Assembly: GCA_043759735.1 (NCBI GenBank)
Contig: JAYUQC010000127.1
Location: forward strand, 12,596-76,595
Reading direction: 5' to 3'
DNA from: CAISIP01 sp043759735
GTDB lineage: Bacteria > Pseudomonadota > Gammaproteobacteria > Burkholderiales > Burkholderiaceae_C
Length of the DNA stretch: 64,000 nucleotides
In this document: piece after piece, positions 17,063-26,396 of the stretch
Position numbering within the stretch: the first letter of the stretch is position 1
Layout: the number at the start of each line of letters is the position of its first letter
The notes under the pieces: generated by a model
Seen by the model: only the letters and a program-made list of their open reading frames with translations
Database searches by the model: none
Told to the model about the DNA's origin: nothing
Translations under genes and position numbers: made by a program

Positions 17063-17143
17063 GCGTTTGAGGAACGGCCCAATGTGGGACCAATTTCGCT
17101 TCAGCATCCCACCACCTGTTGGCGCCTTGCCCGAGTCGCCCAC

Positions 17144-17167
17144 AAAAAAGGCCCGGTGCGTCCGGGC
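17144..17167 (-). terminator. Terminator of the desaturase gene
   Basis: On the minus strand GGCCCGG and CCGGGCC form a stem around a five-base loop and are followed by six T. It lies 34 bases beyond the desaturase stop codon. Confidence 0.88.
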
Positions 17168-17200
17168 CCTCTTGACCGTCCCTTGACGGGCAGCGTTACT

Positions 17201-18415
17201 TCAAGCCCTGGCGGCGCGCAACATGAAAGAGAACTCGCGCAGCGCTGCGATGCCGCTGCTCTCGGCCCGGTGGCACCATGCCTGCAGGTCAACGGCCAGT
17301 TGCTCGCGCGAATGCGAAGTGTTGAGCCACATCTGGCGCAATTCCTCGCGCATCGTGACCATCTTGTCCAGAACCGGATGGTCCTGCCGGGCCAAAACCA
17401 GCTGAGGCGCCGCTGCCGCCGGTACCTTGTCGGCATCCCGGTGCAGCCAGCGCTTGGCGGCTACGAGAACAGAAACATCACCGTGCCTGGCCTTGATCGC
17501 GGCCAATTCGGTCACGCAGGCCTGGCGCAGGTCTTTGGCAAAACCTGCCATCACTTCATACCGATGGGCAATCAGCGCTTCGAGCGTTTTCACATCGGCT
17601 ACCGGCCGCACATTGCCGAGTTGCAATTTTGGTGGCGTCTTTTTGACACGCGCCAAGCCCATTTTCGCAAGGACACTGATATAGAACCAGCCAATATCGA
17701 ATTCATGCGGCTTTACCGAGAACTTGGCAGATGTCGGGTAAGTGTGGTGGTTGTTGTGCAACTCCTCGCCGCCAATCAGAATGCCCCAGGGCACGATGTT
17801 GGTGCTGGCGTCTGGCGCCTCGAAGTTGCGATAGCCCCAATAGTGACCAATGCCGTTGATCACACCGGCAGCGGTCACCGGAATCCATGCCATCTGGACT
17901 GCCCAAACTGCCAGACCGGCAGCGCCAAACAGCGCCAGATCAAGCAGCAGCATCAAGCCGACGCCCTGCCAGCTGAAGCGGGAGTAGACATTACGCTCAA
18001 TCCAGTCGTTGGGGCAACCTTGACTGTATTTGCTCAGTGTTTCCTGGTTCTTGGACTCGGCCCGATACAGTTCCGCGCCCTGCCAGAAAACCTTCTTGAT
18101 ACCGTGGGCCACCGGGCTGTGCGGATCATCTGCCGTTTCGCATTTGGCGTGGTGCTTGCGGTGGATGGACACCCACTCTCGGGTCACCTGGCCGGTGCCG
18201 ATCCACAACCAGAAACGGAAAAAATGCGCAGGTATCGCATGCAAGTCCATCGCCCGATGCGCCTGATGGCGGTGCAGATAGATCGTGACGCTCACAATAG
18301 TGATGTGGGTCGTCGCCAACGCGTACAGGACGATCTCCCACCAAGCCAAGTCCCACAGTCCATGTGACAACCATTCCACAATGGCATTCAAGAAGCCCCA
18401 GTCGGGTAGCAACAT
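17201..18415 (-). CDS. Membrane acyl-CoA/acyl-lipid delta-9-type desaturase
   Basis: Di-iron integral membrane desaturase that introduces a cis double bond into saturated acyl chains, tuning membrane fluidity. The three histidine boxes are present: HRHQAH (48-53), HRKHH (85-89) and HNNHH (220-224). Hydrophobic helices lie at about 24-45, 60-76, 153-172 and 173-192. The C-terminal 150 residues are soluble and contain many Arg and Leu, an extension usual in betaproteobacterial members. The ATG at 18415 gives the normal MLLPDWGFLN start. It is monocistronic, with its own terminator downstream. Confidence 0.93.
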   Translation of the reverse strand: MLLPDWGFLNAIVEWLSHGLWDLAWWEIVLYALATTHITIVSVTIYLHRHQAHRAMDLHAIPAHFFRFWLWIGTGQVTREWVSIHRKHHAKCETADDPHSPVAHGIKKVFWQGAELYRAESKNQETLSKYSQGCPNDWIERNVYSRFSWQGVGLMLLLDLALFGAAGLAVWAVQMAWIPVTAAGVINGIGHYWGYRNFEAPDASTNIVPWGILIGGEELHNNHHTYPTSAKFSVKPHEFDIGWFYISVLAKMGLARVKKTPPKLQLGNVRPVADVKTLEALIAHRYEVMAGFAKDLRQACVTELAAIKARHGDVSVLVAAKRWLHRDADKVPAAAAPQLVLARQDHPVLDKMVTMREELRQMWLNTSHSREQLAVDLQAWCHRAESSGIAALREFSFMLRAARA

Positions 18416-18596
18416 TTTTTTCCGTCTCTCTAATGGTAAGCAGTAAGGCCAAACGCGATTCACGTGTGCAATCAGGCCATGGCCCTGCTTGCGTGGCATC
18501 GCCAGCCTACATGATCAACCCGCAATTTTAAGTGACCACACGCCGATTCGCCTAGCGCAACGAATAGCTATGCACAAAAAGTCACAACTCAAGCCA

Positions 18597-19874
18597 TCAA
18601 GTCGTCTTTTTTCGCCAAATCGCAGCAAAAAACCCATCTGTTGCATGACGATGCGGCCACAAGCGCAAATACGAGACGCCGTCCAACCCATCATGGCAGA
18701 GGGTCTTGGCGCTTTCGACACCCAGATCCGACAGGATGCTGTACGCGTGCAACGATTCGAAATCAGGATTGACCGCCGAAAAGCTACTGGCGATCTCTTC
18801 GTTCTCCTGGCGCAGAAGACTGCAGGTTGCATAGACCAGGCGCCCGCCAGGCTTGAGCAGGCGTGCAGCGCCTTGAACGATCGCCGCCTGTGTCGTGGCC
18901 AACTGCGCGACAGCGTCTGCGCTCTGACGCCACTTCAAATCAGGATTGCGGCGCAAGGTCCCCAAACCTGAACACGGTGCGTCGACCAGAACCCGGTCAA
19001 TCTTGCCAGCCAGACGCTTGATACGCTCATCGCGCTCGTGGCTGATTACAACCGGATGCACATTGGACAAGCCGCTGCGCGCCAGGCGCGGCTTGAGCGC
19101 ATCAAGGCGGTGTGCTGAGGTATCGAACGCATACAGGCGCCCGGTACTGCGCATGGCGGCGCCCAGGGCCAGTGTCTTGCCACCAGCGCCGGCGCAAAAA
19201 TCGACCACCATCTCGCCGCGCCGCGCATCCACCAGCATGGACAACAACTGCGACCCTTCGTCCTGGACTTCAAATTCACCCTTCAAATAGGAGTCCAGTC
19301 GGGTCAGCTGCGGCTTGCCGGAAAGCCGCAGCCCCCAGGGAGAAAACGGCGTCGCAGTCGATTCGATGCCGGCCCGCGACAACGCCTTTTGAACTTCGAC
19401 GCGTTTCGCCTTGAACGCGTTTACCCGCAGGTCCAGCGCGGCCGCCTCGTTGAGGCTTTCCGCCAGCGGCCAGAAATCATCGGCCAGTTCCTCCTTGAGA
19501 CGCTGCGCCAACCAGTCCGGCAGGTTGTGCCGATGCCGCTCCATCAATTCATCAGCGCGCACCCGGCCACAGGCATCCAGCCAGGCCTTTTCCTGATCCG
19601 CCAGAGCACCATCCAAAAACGCACGCGGGCTCTGAAATCCCAGTATCGCCATGCGCCTGGCCTTGGCTCCACTACCGGACGGCGCAAGATGCTCAAACAG
19701 TTGCTTCTTGCGCAAGACCGCAAAAACAGTCTCCGTCAACGTAGCGCGCTCACGAGGTCCCAGGGACTTGTGCTCGCGATGAAAACGTGCCACCACCGCG
19801 TCCGCAGGATGGTCGAACTTCAAGACCAGCGCTACCAGGTCGGTACAGGCCTGCAGCAATAGGGCGGGATGCAT
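18597..19874 (-). CDS. rsmB: RsmB-like rRNA (cytosine-C5)-methyltransferase
   Basis: SAM-dependent RNA m5C methyltransferase of the RsmB/NOP2 family, probably modifying 16S rRNA. The 425-residue protein has motif I VVDFCAGAGGKTLALG (about 223-238), motif IV DAPCSG with Cys301, and motif VI ATCSLL with catalytic Cys351. The N-terminal NusB-like region is shorter and more divergent than in E. coli RsmB, so an RsmF-type or other specificity cannot be ruled out. It follows purN by 75 bases on the same strand. The ATG at 19874 is the first that fits the conserved N-terminus. Confidence 0.88.
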   Translation of the reverse strand: MHPALLLQACTDLVALVLKFDHPADAVVARFHREHKSLGPRERATLTETVFAVLRKKQLFEHLAPSGSGAKARRMAILGFQSPRAFLDGALADQEKAWLDACGRVRADELMERHRHNLPDWLAQRLKEELADDFWPLAESLNEAAALDLRVNAFKAKRVEVQKALSRAGIESTATPFSPWGLRLSGKPQLTRLDSYLKGEFEVQDEGSQLLSMLVDARRGEMVVDFCAGAGGKTLALGAAMRSTGRLYAFDTSAHRLDALKPRLARSGLSNVHPVVISHERDERIKRLAGKIDRVLVDAPCSGLGTLRRNPDLKWRQSADAVAQLATTQAAIVQGAARLLKPGGRLVYATCSLLRQENEEIASSFSAVNPDFESLHAYSILSDLGVESAKTLCHDGLDGVSYLRLWPHRHATDGFFAAIWRKKTT

Positions 19875-19949
19875 GGCGAGGATTGTCCCATGCGGGTCGC
19901 GCGCGCCGGAACTACCGGGCCGGCCTGCGTCGTGCCAGGGGCAGGCCAT

Positions 19950-20540
19950 TTAGCGCTGCGTCAATTTGGCAATCGCGGCCGGATACATCAGATGCTCTTG
20001 CGTCACGACTCTGGCGGCAAGGATCCGCGCGGTATCCCCCGCCAGCACCGGCACCACGGCCTGGGCCAGAATGGGGCCGCTGTCGAGTTCTGCCGTCACC
20101 ATATGCGCCGTGGCCCCGGCCACGGTGCAGCCAGCGTCCAGCGCCCGTTGATGGGTGTTGAGCCCGGGAAATGCCGGCAGCAAAGACGGATGGATATTGA
20201 CCAGGCGTCCAGCATATCGCGCAACAAACTCCGGCGTCAGGACCCGCATGAAGCCTGCCAATACCACCAGATCCGGGCGACCGGCAGGATCGAATCGATC
20301 GATCGCCTGTGACAACGCCTGATCAAATGCGCTGCGGTCCGAGAATTGCCGATGGTCCACCACGCCGGTCGGGACGTCCAACGCATGCGCGACGGCCAGG
20401 CCGCCTGCTTGCGGCCGGTTGCTGATCACCGCCGCGATACGGGCCTGGAAGCGAGTATGCCAGTTGTCTCGTTGCGCGGCCTGCACGATAGCGGCCATGT
20501 TGGAGCCGGCACCCGAGATCAGGATCACGATATTCTTCAT
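19950..20540 (-). CDS. purN: Phosphoribosylglycinamide formyltransferase (GAR transformylase)
   Basis: Catalyses the third step of purine synthesis, transferring a formyl group from 10-formyl-THF to GAR. In 196 residues it has the phosphate loop ISGAGSNM (8-15), folate site motif VLAGFMRVL, the catalytic NIHPSLLPAFPG with Asn and His, and the catalytic Asp in ELDSGPIL. A GATAAT element on the minus strand at 20551-20556 sits 10 bases from the ATG, so the transcript leader would be very short. Confidence 0.96.
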   Translation of the reverse strand: MKNIVILISGAGSNMAAIVQAAQRDNWHTRFQARIAAVISNRPQAGGLAVAHALDVPTGVVDHRQFSDRSAFDQALSQAIDRFDPAGRPDLVVLAGFMRVLTPEFVARYAGRLVNIHPSLLPAFPGLNTHQRALDAGCTVAGATAHMVTAELDSGPILAQAVVPVLAGDTARILAARVVTQEHLMYPAAIAKLTQR

Positions 20541-20651
20541 AGGTCTGAAAATTATCGCCGCCGGCCAAGAGTTATCGGCTTGTCACGGTTCGGACACGCA
20601 CAATCGCACGACCGTGCTACAACATGGCAAAGCCTGTTTGGAGTTTACTGT

Positions 20652-21830
20652 ATGGATCTGGCATTCACCCCCCAAGAGCAGCAATTTCGCGAAGACATCC
20701 ATGCCTGGGTCGCGGCCAACCTGCCTTCGGACATTTCGCACAAGGTTCTCAATGCGCTGCATTTGAGTCGTGACGACATGCAGCGCTGGGCCAAGATACT
20801 CGGCAAGAAGGGCTGGCTTGGCCATGGATGGCCCACGCAATTCGGCGGTCCCGGCTGGAACTCGGTTCAAAAGCACCTGTTTGAGGAAGAATGCGCACTG
20901 GCCGGTGCACCACGGGTGGTTCCGTTCGGTCCGGTGATGGTCGCGCCGGTCATCATGGCGTTCGGAAGCGCCGAGCAACAAGAGCGCTTCTTGCCGGGAA
21001 TCGCCAGCGGTGAGGTGTGGTGGAGCCAGGGATACAGCGAGCCGGGCTCGGGCAGTGACCTGGCCTCGCTCAAGACGCGGGCTGAGCGTCGCGACAATAG
21101 TTACATCGTCAATGGACAGAAAGCCTGGACAACACTGGGCCAGTACGGCGAATGGATCTTTTGCCTGGTGCGCACCAGCAGCGAAGGCAAACCCCAGACC
21201 GGCATCAGTTTTCTGCTGATCGACATGAAGTCGCCTGGCGTTACCGTGCGTCCTATCCGCCTGCTCGACGGCAGCGTTGAAGTCAACGAGGTGTTCTTTG
21301 ACAACGTCGAGGTGCCGGCCGAAAACCTGATTGGCGAAGAAAACAAGGGATGGACCTACGCCAAGCACTTGCTCAGCCATGAGCGCACCAACATCGCCGA
21401 CGTGAACCGTGCCAAACGTGAACTCGAACGCCTCAAGCGCATCGCAAAGGCCGAGGGCGTGTACGACGATAGCCGGTTTCGCGACGAGATCGCCAAACTG
21501 GAGGTCGACGTGGTGGCGCTCGAAATGCTGGTGCTGCGGGTTCTTGCGGCGGAGAAGTCGGGCAAGCAGTCGCTGGACATCGCCGGTTTGTTGAAGATCC
21601 GTGGCAGCGAGATACAGCAACGCTACAGCGAGTTGATGATGCTGGCGGCCGGCCCGTATGCGCTGCCGCTGATCCATGAGGCAATGGAAGCCGGATGGCA
21701 GGGCGATGCGGTGGGTGCACTGCACTGTGCGCCGCTGGCCACGACCTACCTGAACATGCGCAAGACCACCATCTATGGCGGATCCAACGAAGTGCAACGC
21801 AATATCGTTTCACAGGTAGCACTGGGTTGA
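20652..21830 (+). CDS. Acyl-CoA dehydrogenase, PimC-like large subunit
   Basis: FAD-dependent acyl-CoA dehydrogenase, 392 residues. It has the ACAD N-terminal helical domain, the beta-domain motif YSEPGSGSDLASL, and the C-terminal TIYGGSNEVQRNI block. It resembles the large subunit of pimeloyl-CoA-type dehydrogenases (PimC). It lacks the Arg-Gln-Phe-Gly FAD-binding motif found in the C-terminal domain of homotetrameric ACADs; the adjacent gene product has it. Substrate is unknown; medium-chain dicarboxylyl- or fatty acyl-CoA is plausible. It is divergent from purN. Confidence 0.88.
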   Translation: MDLAFTPQEQQFREDIHAWVAANLPSDISHKVLNALHLSRDDMQRWAKILGKKGWLGHGWPTQFGGPGWNSVQKHLFEEECALAGAPRVVPFGPVMVAPVIMAFGSAEQQERFLPGIASGEVWWSQGYSEPGSGSDLASLKTRAERRDNSYIVNGQKAWTTLGQYGEWIFCLVRTSSEGKPQTGISFLLIDMKSPGVTVRPIRLLDGSVEVNEVFFDNVEVPAENLIGEENKGWTYAKHLLSHERTNIADVNRAKRELERLKRIAKAEGVYDDSRFRDEIAKLEVDVVALEMLVLRVLAAEKSGKQSLDIAGLLKIRGSEIQQRYSELMMLAAGPYALPLIHEAMEAGWQGDAVGALHCAPLATTYLNMRKTTIYGGSNEVQRNIVSQVALG

Positions 21831-21918
21831 TCACCTGTGCATCCGGCCATTGCGCCAAACCAGCCCGAGGCAGCGCCATTCGAGGGCTCACACCCTCTAC
21901 CAACGACAGGTGACCGAC

Positions 21919-23034
21919 ATGGATTTTGACTTCAGCGACGATCAGGAACAGCTGCGCGACGCCGTGCGCAAATGGGTTGAAAAGGGATACGCCTTCGAGC
22001 GTCGTCGTTCGATTGCGAAAGAAGGCGGTTTTTCGGCCGACGCCTATGGCGAACTCGCCAACCTCGGGCTGTGTGGACTGTATGTGCCTGAGGCCCTGGG
22101 CGGACTGGGCATGGGCCCTGTGGAAGGCATGGTCGTGATGGAAGAACTGGGCCGGGGCATCGTACTGGAGCCCCTGTCGCAAGCCTTGATCGCCGGCGCC
22201 CTGCTGGGCACATACGCTCCAAAGGCGCTGGCGGCCCAGTGGGCGCCGCTCGTCGCCAGCGGCGAAAAGATCATCGTACTGGCCTACCAGGAACGCGCCA
22301 GTCGGTATCGACTCGACGCTTGTTCCACCAAGGCCGACAAGAACGGCGAAGCCTGGACGCTGTCCGGCTCCAAGAGTCTGGTCATGGCCGGTGCCCAGGC
22401 CGATGCGATGATCGTCAGCGCCGCCGTCGATGGGAAACCGGCCCTGTTCCTGGTCGAGCGGTCCGCCGCCGGCGTCACCACCCGCGGCTACGGCACGGTT
22501 GATGGTGCATGCGCCGCCGAAGTGCTGCTGGACAACGCGTCCGCACAGCTGATCCAGCGCGACGGCCTGGCAGCACTGGAACACGGTGTCGACATCGGTA
22601 TTGCGGCAACCTGCGCGGAAGCAGTTGGCGTGATGGACCAGACGCTGGCGATTACCGTTGAGTACATGAACACCCGCAAGCAGTTCGGCGTGCTTATCAG
22701 TAGTTTTCAGGCGCTCAAGCATCGGGTAGCCGACATGAAAATGCAACTGGAACTGGCGCGTTCGATGAGTTACTACGCTTCGCTCAAGCTCAACGCACCG
22801 GCCCCCGAACGTCGCGCGGCCATGGCACGGGCCAAGTACCAATTGGGGCAGTCGATGCGTTTCGTCGGCCAGCAGGCGGTCCAGTTGCACGGCGGCATCG
22901 GGGTGACGGACGAATACATCGTCAGCCATTACTTCAAGCGCCTGACCCAGATGGAAATGGTGTTTGGCGACAGCCTGCACCATTTGGGCGAAGTCTCCCT
23001 GCGCATGCAGGACAGTGCCGGCGTATTTGCCTGA
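21919..23034 (+). CDS. Acyl-CoA dehydrogenase, PimD-like small subunit
   Basis: A 371-residue ACAD beginning MDFDFSDDQEQLRDAV, resembling PimD-type small subunits. It keeps the C-terminal FAD-binding NTRKQFGVLISSFQALKHR and the QAVQLHGGIGVTDEY segment, but its middle domain lacks the usual SEPGSGSD signature (RASRYRLDAC occupies the area). With the preceding gene it has the complete set of active-site elements, suggesting a heteromeric enzyme. An AGGTGA Shine-Dalgarno supports the ATG at 21919. The two genes are 88 bases apart. Confidence 0.88.
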   Translation: MDFDFSDDQEQLRDAVRKWVEKGYAFERRRSIAKEGGFSADAYGELANLGLCGLYVPEALGGLGMGPVEGMVVMEELGRGIVLEPLSQALIAGALLGTYAPKALAAQWAPLVASGEKIIVLAYQERASRYRLDACSTKADKNGEAWTLSGSKSLVMAGAQADAMIVSAAVDGKPALFLVERSAAGVTTRGYGTVDGACAAEVLLDNASAQLIQRDGLAALEHGVDIGIAATCAEAVGVMDQTLAITVEYMNTRKQFGVLISSFQALKHRVADMKMQLELARSMSYYASLKLNAPAPERRAAMARAKYQLGQSMRFVGQQAVQLHGGIGVTDEYIVSHYFKRLTQMEMVFGDSLHHLGEVSLRMQDSAGVFA

Positions 23035-23179
23035 CCCTTCACGGTTTGTCCCCCAATTTGGCCATGTCCGGTGCGGGCGGCCACACTGACAGGCCCATTT
23101 CAGGCGACGATGGCCTCTGGTTAGCGGCGGCGCTTTCCGGGCCCCCCCGGAGTGCCAGCCCGCATCCGGGGGAGGCAGC

Positions 23180-24493
23180 ATGGCGGCAATCGCGGACGGC
23201 ACCACGCATCATTGCAGCGTTGATGACGGTTCAGATTTCGAACGCTGGCTGATCGCTCGCTCATTTGCGATGCTGCTGCCCCTGTCTCGTGTGGGGCTGT
23301 CGGTGACCGCGTTGATGCTGCTGGTGGTGGACCCACTTCTTTTCGCCAACGGCATCTGGGGCGACAACCCGCAACACAACTTCCTGCTGGCCTGGCACGC
23401 CACCGCCGGCCTATATTTCATAGCCTTTGTCTGTGCGGCCCCGCGCCTGGCCAGGCACCACACCCGCAAGCTGTGCCTGGCGGCGTTCATGACGCTGGGC
23501 GCTGCGCTTTTCACCTGGTTTGGCTTCATCTCGTGGGTCTTGAGCGGCGACATGTCGACCTACGCGATCTTCTTGCTGACCATGGTCTGCGTATTCAACT
23601 ACCCCGGCAGGCTGCGCAAGGCGTTGAACATCGCCAGTGCGGCGGTGCTGCTGGCGTCCATCCTCTGGCTCGATGGCAGCAGCATGTTCTACACCAGCGG
23701 CGCAGCGATCAATCTCGTAGCACTGGCCCTGGTCGCGCTGCTGCTGGACGCCCATCTGATGACCATGAGCCGGGCGCTGTTCGATGAGAAGCGCCTGGTG
23801 GAGTTTGAACGCGCACGCGCCGATGCCGTGCTGTACAACGCACTGCCCAAGCCAATCGCCGATGAACTCAAACGCAACAACCTGGTCCAGGCGCAAAAGC
23901 ATGATTGTGTCGCCGTGCTGTTTGTCGATATTGTGGGCTTCACCCGGTTCTGCGCCGACCATCCGCCGGACACCGTGCTGCAGATACTCAACGCCCTCTT
24001 CTGCGAATTCGACACGCTGGTCCACCGCCATGGCGTTGAAAAAATCAAGACCATCGGTGACGCCTACATGGTGATTGGCAAGGACAGGTCGGCAGCCGTG
24101 GCAAGCCTCGCGCTCGACATGGTCCGGGCGGTAGCCTCATTCAACGCGCGCACCGGCCATGGGCTCTCGGTGCGCGCGGGAATGCACGTCGGGCCGGCCA
24201 TCACCGGTGTCGTCGGGCTCCATCGGCTGCATTACGACGTCTGGGGCGACGCCGTCAATACCGCCAGCCGGATGGAGTCGACGGGCGAGACGGGCAGGAT
24301 CCAGGTCACATCCGACGTGAGACATGCGTTGCAGGACGACTTTCAATTCGAGTGCCGTGGCGCGGTCGAGATCAAAGGCAAAGGGTGGATGCGCACATTC
24401 TTTCTGCTGGGGCCGGCCAGCCTCGGGGCAGTCAGCGGGGCCGTCGCCAACCCACCCTGGCCAAACGGCGAAATTGCCCGTCTCGCAGCCTGA
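23180..24493 (+). CDS. Membrane class III adenylate cyclase
   Basis: A 437-residue protein with six predicted transmembrane helices (about 28-56, 67-88, 98-121, 125-141, 148-165, 174-195), a short helix linker, and a C-terminal class III cyclase domain (about 240-425). Metal-binding Asp250 (FVDIVGF) and Asp294 (TIGDAYMV) are present. Lys290 and Asp353 (YDVWGD) match the adenine-selecting pair, and Asn360 and Arg364 (NTASRM) match the transition-state pair, so the product should be cAMP rather than cGMP. GGAGG precedes the ATG. No partner gene identifies its signal. Confidence 0.92.
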   Translation: MAAIADGTTHHCSVDDGSDFERWLIARSFAMLLPLSRVGLSVTALMLLVVDPLLFANGIWGDNPQHNFLLAWHATAGLYFIAFVCAAPRLARHHTRKLCLAAFMTLGAALFTWFGFISWVLSGDMSTYAIFLLTMVCVFNYPGRLRKALNIASAAVLLASILWLDGSSMFYTSGAAINLVALALVALLLDAHLMTMSRALFDEKRLVEFERARADAVLYNALPKPIADELKRNNLVQAQKHDCVAVLFVDIVGFTRFCADHPPDTVLQILNALFCEFDTLVHRHGVEKIKTIGDAYMVIGKDRSAAVASLALDMVRAVASFNARTGHGLSVRAGMHVGPAITGVVGLHRLHYDVWGDAVNTASRMESTGETGRIQVTSDVRHALQDDFQFECRGAVEIKGKGWMRTFFLLGPASLGAVSGAVANPPWPNGEIARLAA

Positions 24494-24499
24494 CAAGCG

Positions 24500-25057
24500 T
24501 CAGGACATTAGGCGCGACGACTTGGGCAGATGGGTCATCAGAAACTCCATCTGGTCTGCCAGGATGCGCCGATTGCGCAGGATGAAATCCTCCCACAGAC
24601 TGGGAACATAGGGCGCATACAACAGCGGCATATGCGCCTGCTCCGGCGTCCGACTGCTCTTGCGATGGTTGCAGGGGCGGCATGCGGTCACCACGTTCAT
24701 CCAGGTATCGATGCCATGTTGCGCAAACGGCACGATGTGTTCACGGGTCAGGCTCTCTTCCTGGTGCTGCTGACCGCAATAGGCGCAGACATTGCGATCG
24801 CGCGCGAACAGCTTGCTGTTGGTCAGGCTCGGCTTGAGATTGAACGGATTGATATTGGGCACTCCCTTGGTGCCGATGATGCTGTTGACCGCGATGATCG
24901 ACTGGGCCCCCGTCTGCGCGTTATGGCCTCCGTGAAACACGGCGACCTCACCACCCGACTCCCAACGCACCTCACCCGCCGCATAGTGAATGACGGCTTG
25001 TTCAAGCGAGATCCAGGATTGTGGCAAACCCTGGGCCGAGAGCTTCAAGACCTTCAA
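24500..25057 (-). CDS. HNH endonuclease family protein
   Basis: A 185-residue protein with a zinc-HNH fold: CAYCG (Cys91, Cys94), EHIVP (His107) and CRPCNHRK (Cys126, Cys129, Asn130, His131). The N-terminus is KVLKLSAQGLPQSWISLEQA. The start is TTG at 25057, preceded by AGGAGG six bases away; the frame is open further upstream but without a ribosome site or conserved sequence. This family is widespread in Burkholderiales outside defence islands, so a housekeeping or prophage-derived role is open. It converges on the cyclase gene, six bases apart. Confidence 0.88.
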   Translation of the reverse strand: MKVLKLSAQGLPQSWISLEQAVIHYAAGEVRWESGGEVAVFHGGHNAQTGAQSIIAVNSIIGTKGVPNINPFNLKPSLTNSKLFARDRNVCAYCGQQHQEESLTREHIVPFAQHGIDTWMNVVTACRPCNHRKSSRTPEQAHMPLLYAPYVPSLWEDFILRNRRILADQMEFLMTHLPKSSRLMS

Positions 25058-25233
25058 GAAACGCCTCCTCGAAAAACGCCGTGCAACGCGCCCACCCGAC
25101 ACACCCGCCTGCCATGACAATGCAGCATGGGCCGCACAGCGGTGGGCCACAATATACCTGCTTTCCATGGCAACCTTGCGGTCAGAGCGGCCGCGGTGCA
25201 ATGCCCCCTCCAAATGAACACCAGACACAGCGC

Positions 25234-26244
25234 ATGAAAGTCTTCCGTGGCCTGCAACACTCCAGGCTTGCTGCCGGGTGCGCGCTGACGATCGGCAATT
25301 TCGACGGCGTCCACCGGGGCCACCAGGCCATGCTGGCGCTGCTGCGGGCAGAAGCCGCCCAACGCGACGTCAAGAGTTGCGTTCTGACCTTCGAGCCGCA
25401 TCCGCGAGACTATTTTGCCGCCGCCAACGGCAAGCGAGAACTGGCTCCGGCCCGGGTCGCCAGTCTGCGTGACAAGCTGCTGGATCTGGCGCACTGCGGC
25501 ATTGACCAGACGGTGGTCATACCTTTCAACGCGCGCCTGGCGGCGCAATCTCCTTCGGCTTTCATCGACGCGGTGCTGGTGCGCGGCTTGCGGGCTCGGT
25601 ACCTGCTGGTGGGCGACGATTTCAGGTTCGGCGCTCGCCGCGAAGGCGACTACGCAATGCTCGATGCCGCTGGTGACGCGAACGGTTTTGACGTTGCGCG
25701 CATGAACAGCTATGAGGTGCATGGCTTGCGGGTGTCGAGCTCGGCGGTTCGCGAAGCCCTGGCCGAGGGACGGATGGCAGACACCGAACGCCTGCTTGGC
25801 CATCCGTTTCGCATTTCGGGGCATATCGTGCATGGGCGCAAGCTCGGACGGGAGCTGGGTTTCCCGACACTGAACCTGCGCTTCTCGCATTGGAAACCCG
25901 CTGCCAGCGGCATCTTCGTCGTGCTGGTCCATGGATTGGGCGATGTTCCGCTGCCCGGTGTTGCCAACCTGGGCGTGCGGCCGTCGCTGGATCCCAATGA
26001 TGTCAACGGCGGCCGGGTCCTGTTGGAAACCCATTGCCTGGACTGGCCCGCGCCGTGGGGTCGCGACGATGGCTACGGTAAACTCATCCGGGTGGAACTG
26101 CTGCACAAACTGCACGACGAATTGAAGTACGAAGGCCTGGATGCGCTGCGGCGCGGCATTGCCCTGGACCGGGACGCTGCGCGCGACTACTTCGCATCGC
26201 GTTACGCGCAAACCCACCGGCAAACCTCCCGCGACCGAATTTAG
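25234..26244 (+). CDS. ribF: Bifunctional riboflavin kinase / FAD synthetase
   Basis: Converts riboflavin to FMN and FMN to FAD. The N-terminal adenylyltransferase domain has IGNFDGVHRGHQAML (20-34, HxGH-like) and the SSSAVREAL signature; the C-terminal flavokinase domain has the GFPTLNL motif and GVANLGVRPS. 336 residues is the usual length. The ATG at 25234 begins MKVFRGLQHS, the normal start. No FMN riboswitch is apparent upstream. Its neighbours downstream are ileS and lspA, the conserved ribF-ileS-lspA order of many proteobacteria. Confidence 0.96.
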   Translation: MKVFRGLQHSRLAAGCALTIGNFDGVHRGHQAMLALLRAEAAQRDVKSCVLTFEPHPRDYFAAANGKRELAPARVASLRDKLLDLAHCGIDQTVVIPFNARLAAQSPSAFIDAVLVRGLRARYLLVGDDFRFGARREGDYAMLDAAGDANGFDVARMNSYEVHGLRVSSSAVREALAEGRMADTERLLGHPFRISGHIVHGRKLGRELGFPTLNLRFSHWKPAASGIFVVLVHGLGDVPLPGVANLGVRPSLDPNDVNGGRVLLETHCLDWPAPWGRDDGYGKLIRVELLHKLHDELKYEGLDALRRGIALDRDAARDYFASRYAQTHRQTSRDRI

Positions 26245-26396
26245 CCGGCGAAAAGCCTGGTGCTCCCGCCATACGCGTGCGAGGGTTCCAGGCGTTTCGC
26301 CGACACGCAACTGACCCCACGATGGCGCGCCACTTGCCAGGCCTGCCCGATCAAACTGATTCCAGGAGGCCCGCGTACAACAGCGCGGCCAGCACC

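Noticed and set aside
24500..25057. HNH gene as part of a restriction or phage-defence island
   Set aside because: Neighbours are ribF and an adenylate cyclase, base composition is like the rest of the window, and no methylase, integrase or toxin gene is nearby.
25058..25233. FMN riboswitch upstream of ribF
   Set aside because: No conserved RFN-element segments (such as AGGGGCA or the CCGAC pieces) could be found; the region has only start-codon-rich GC DNA.
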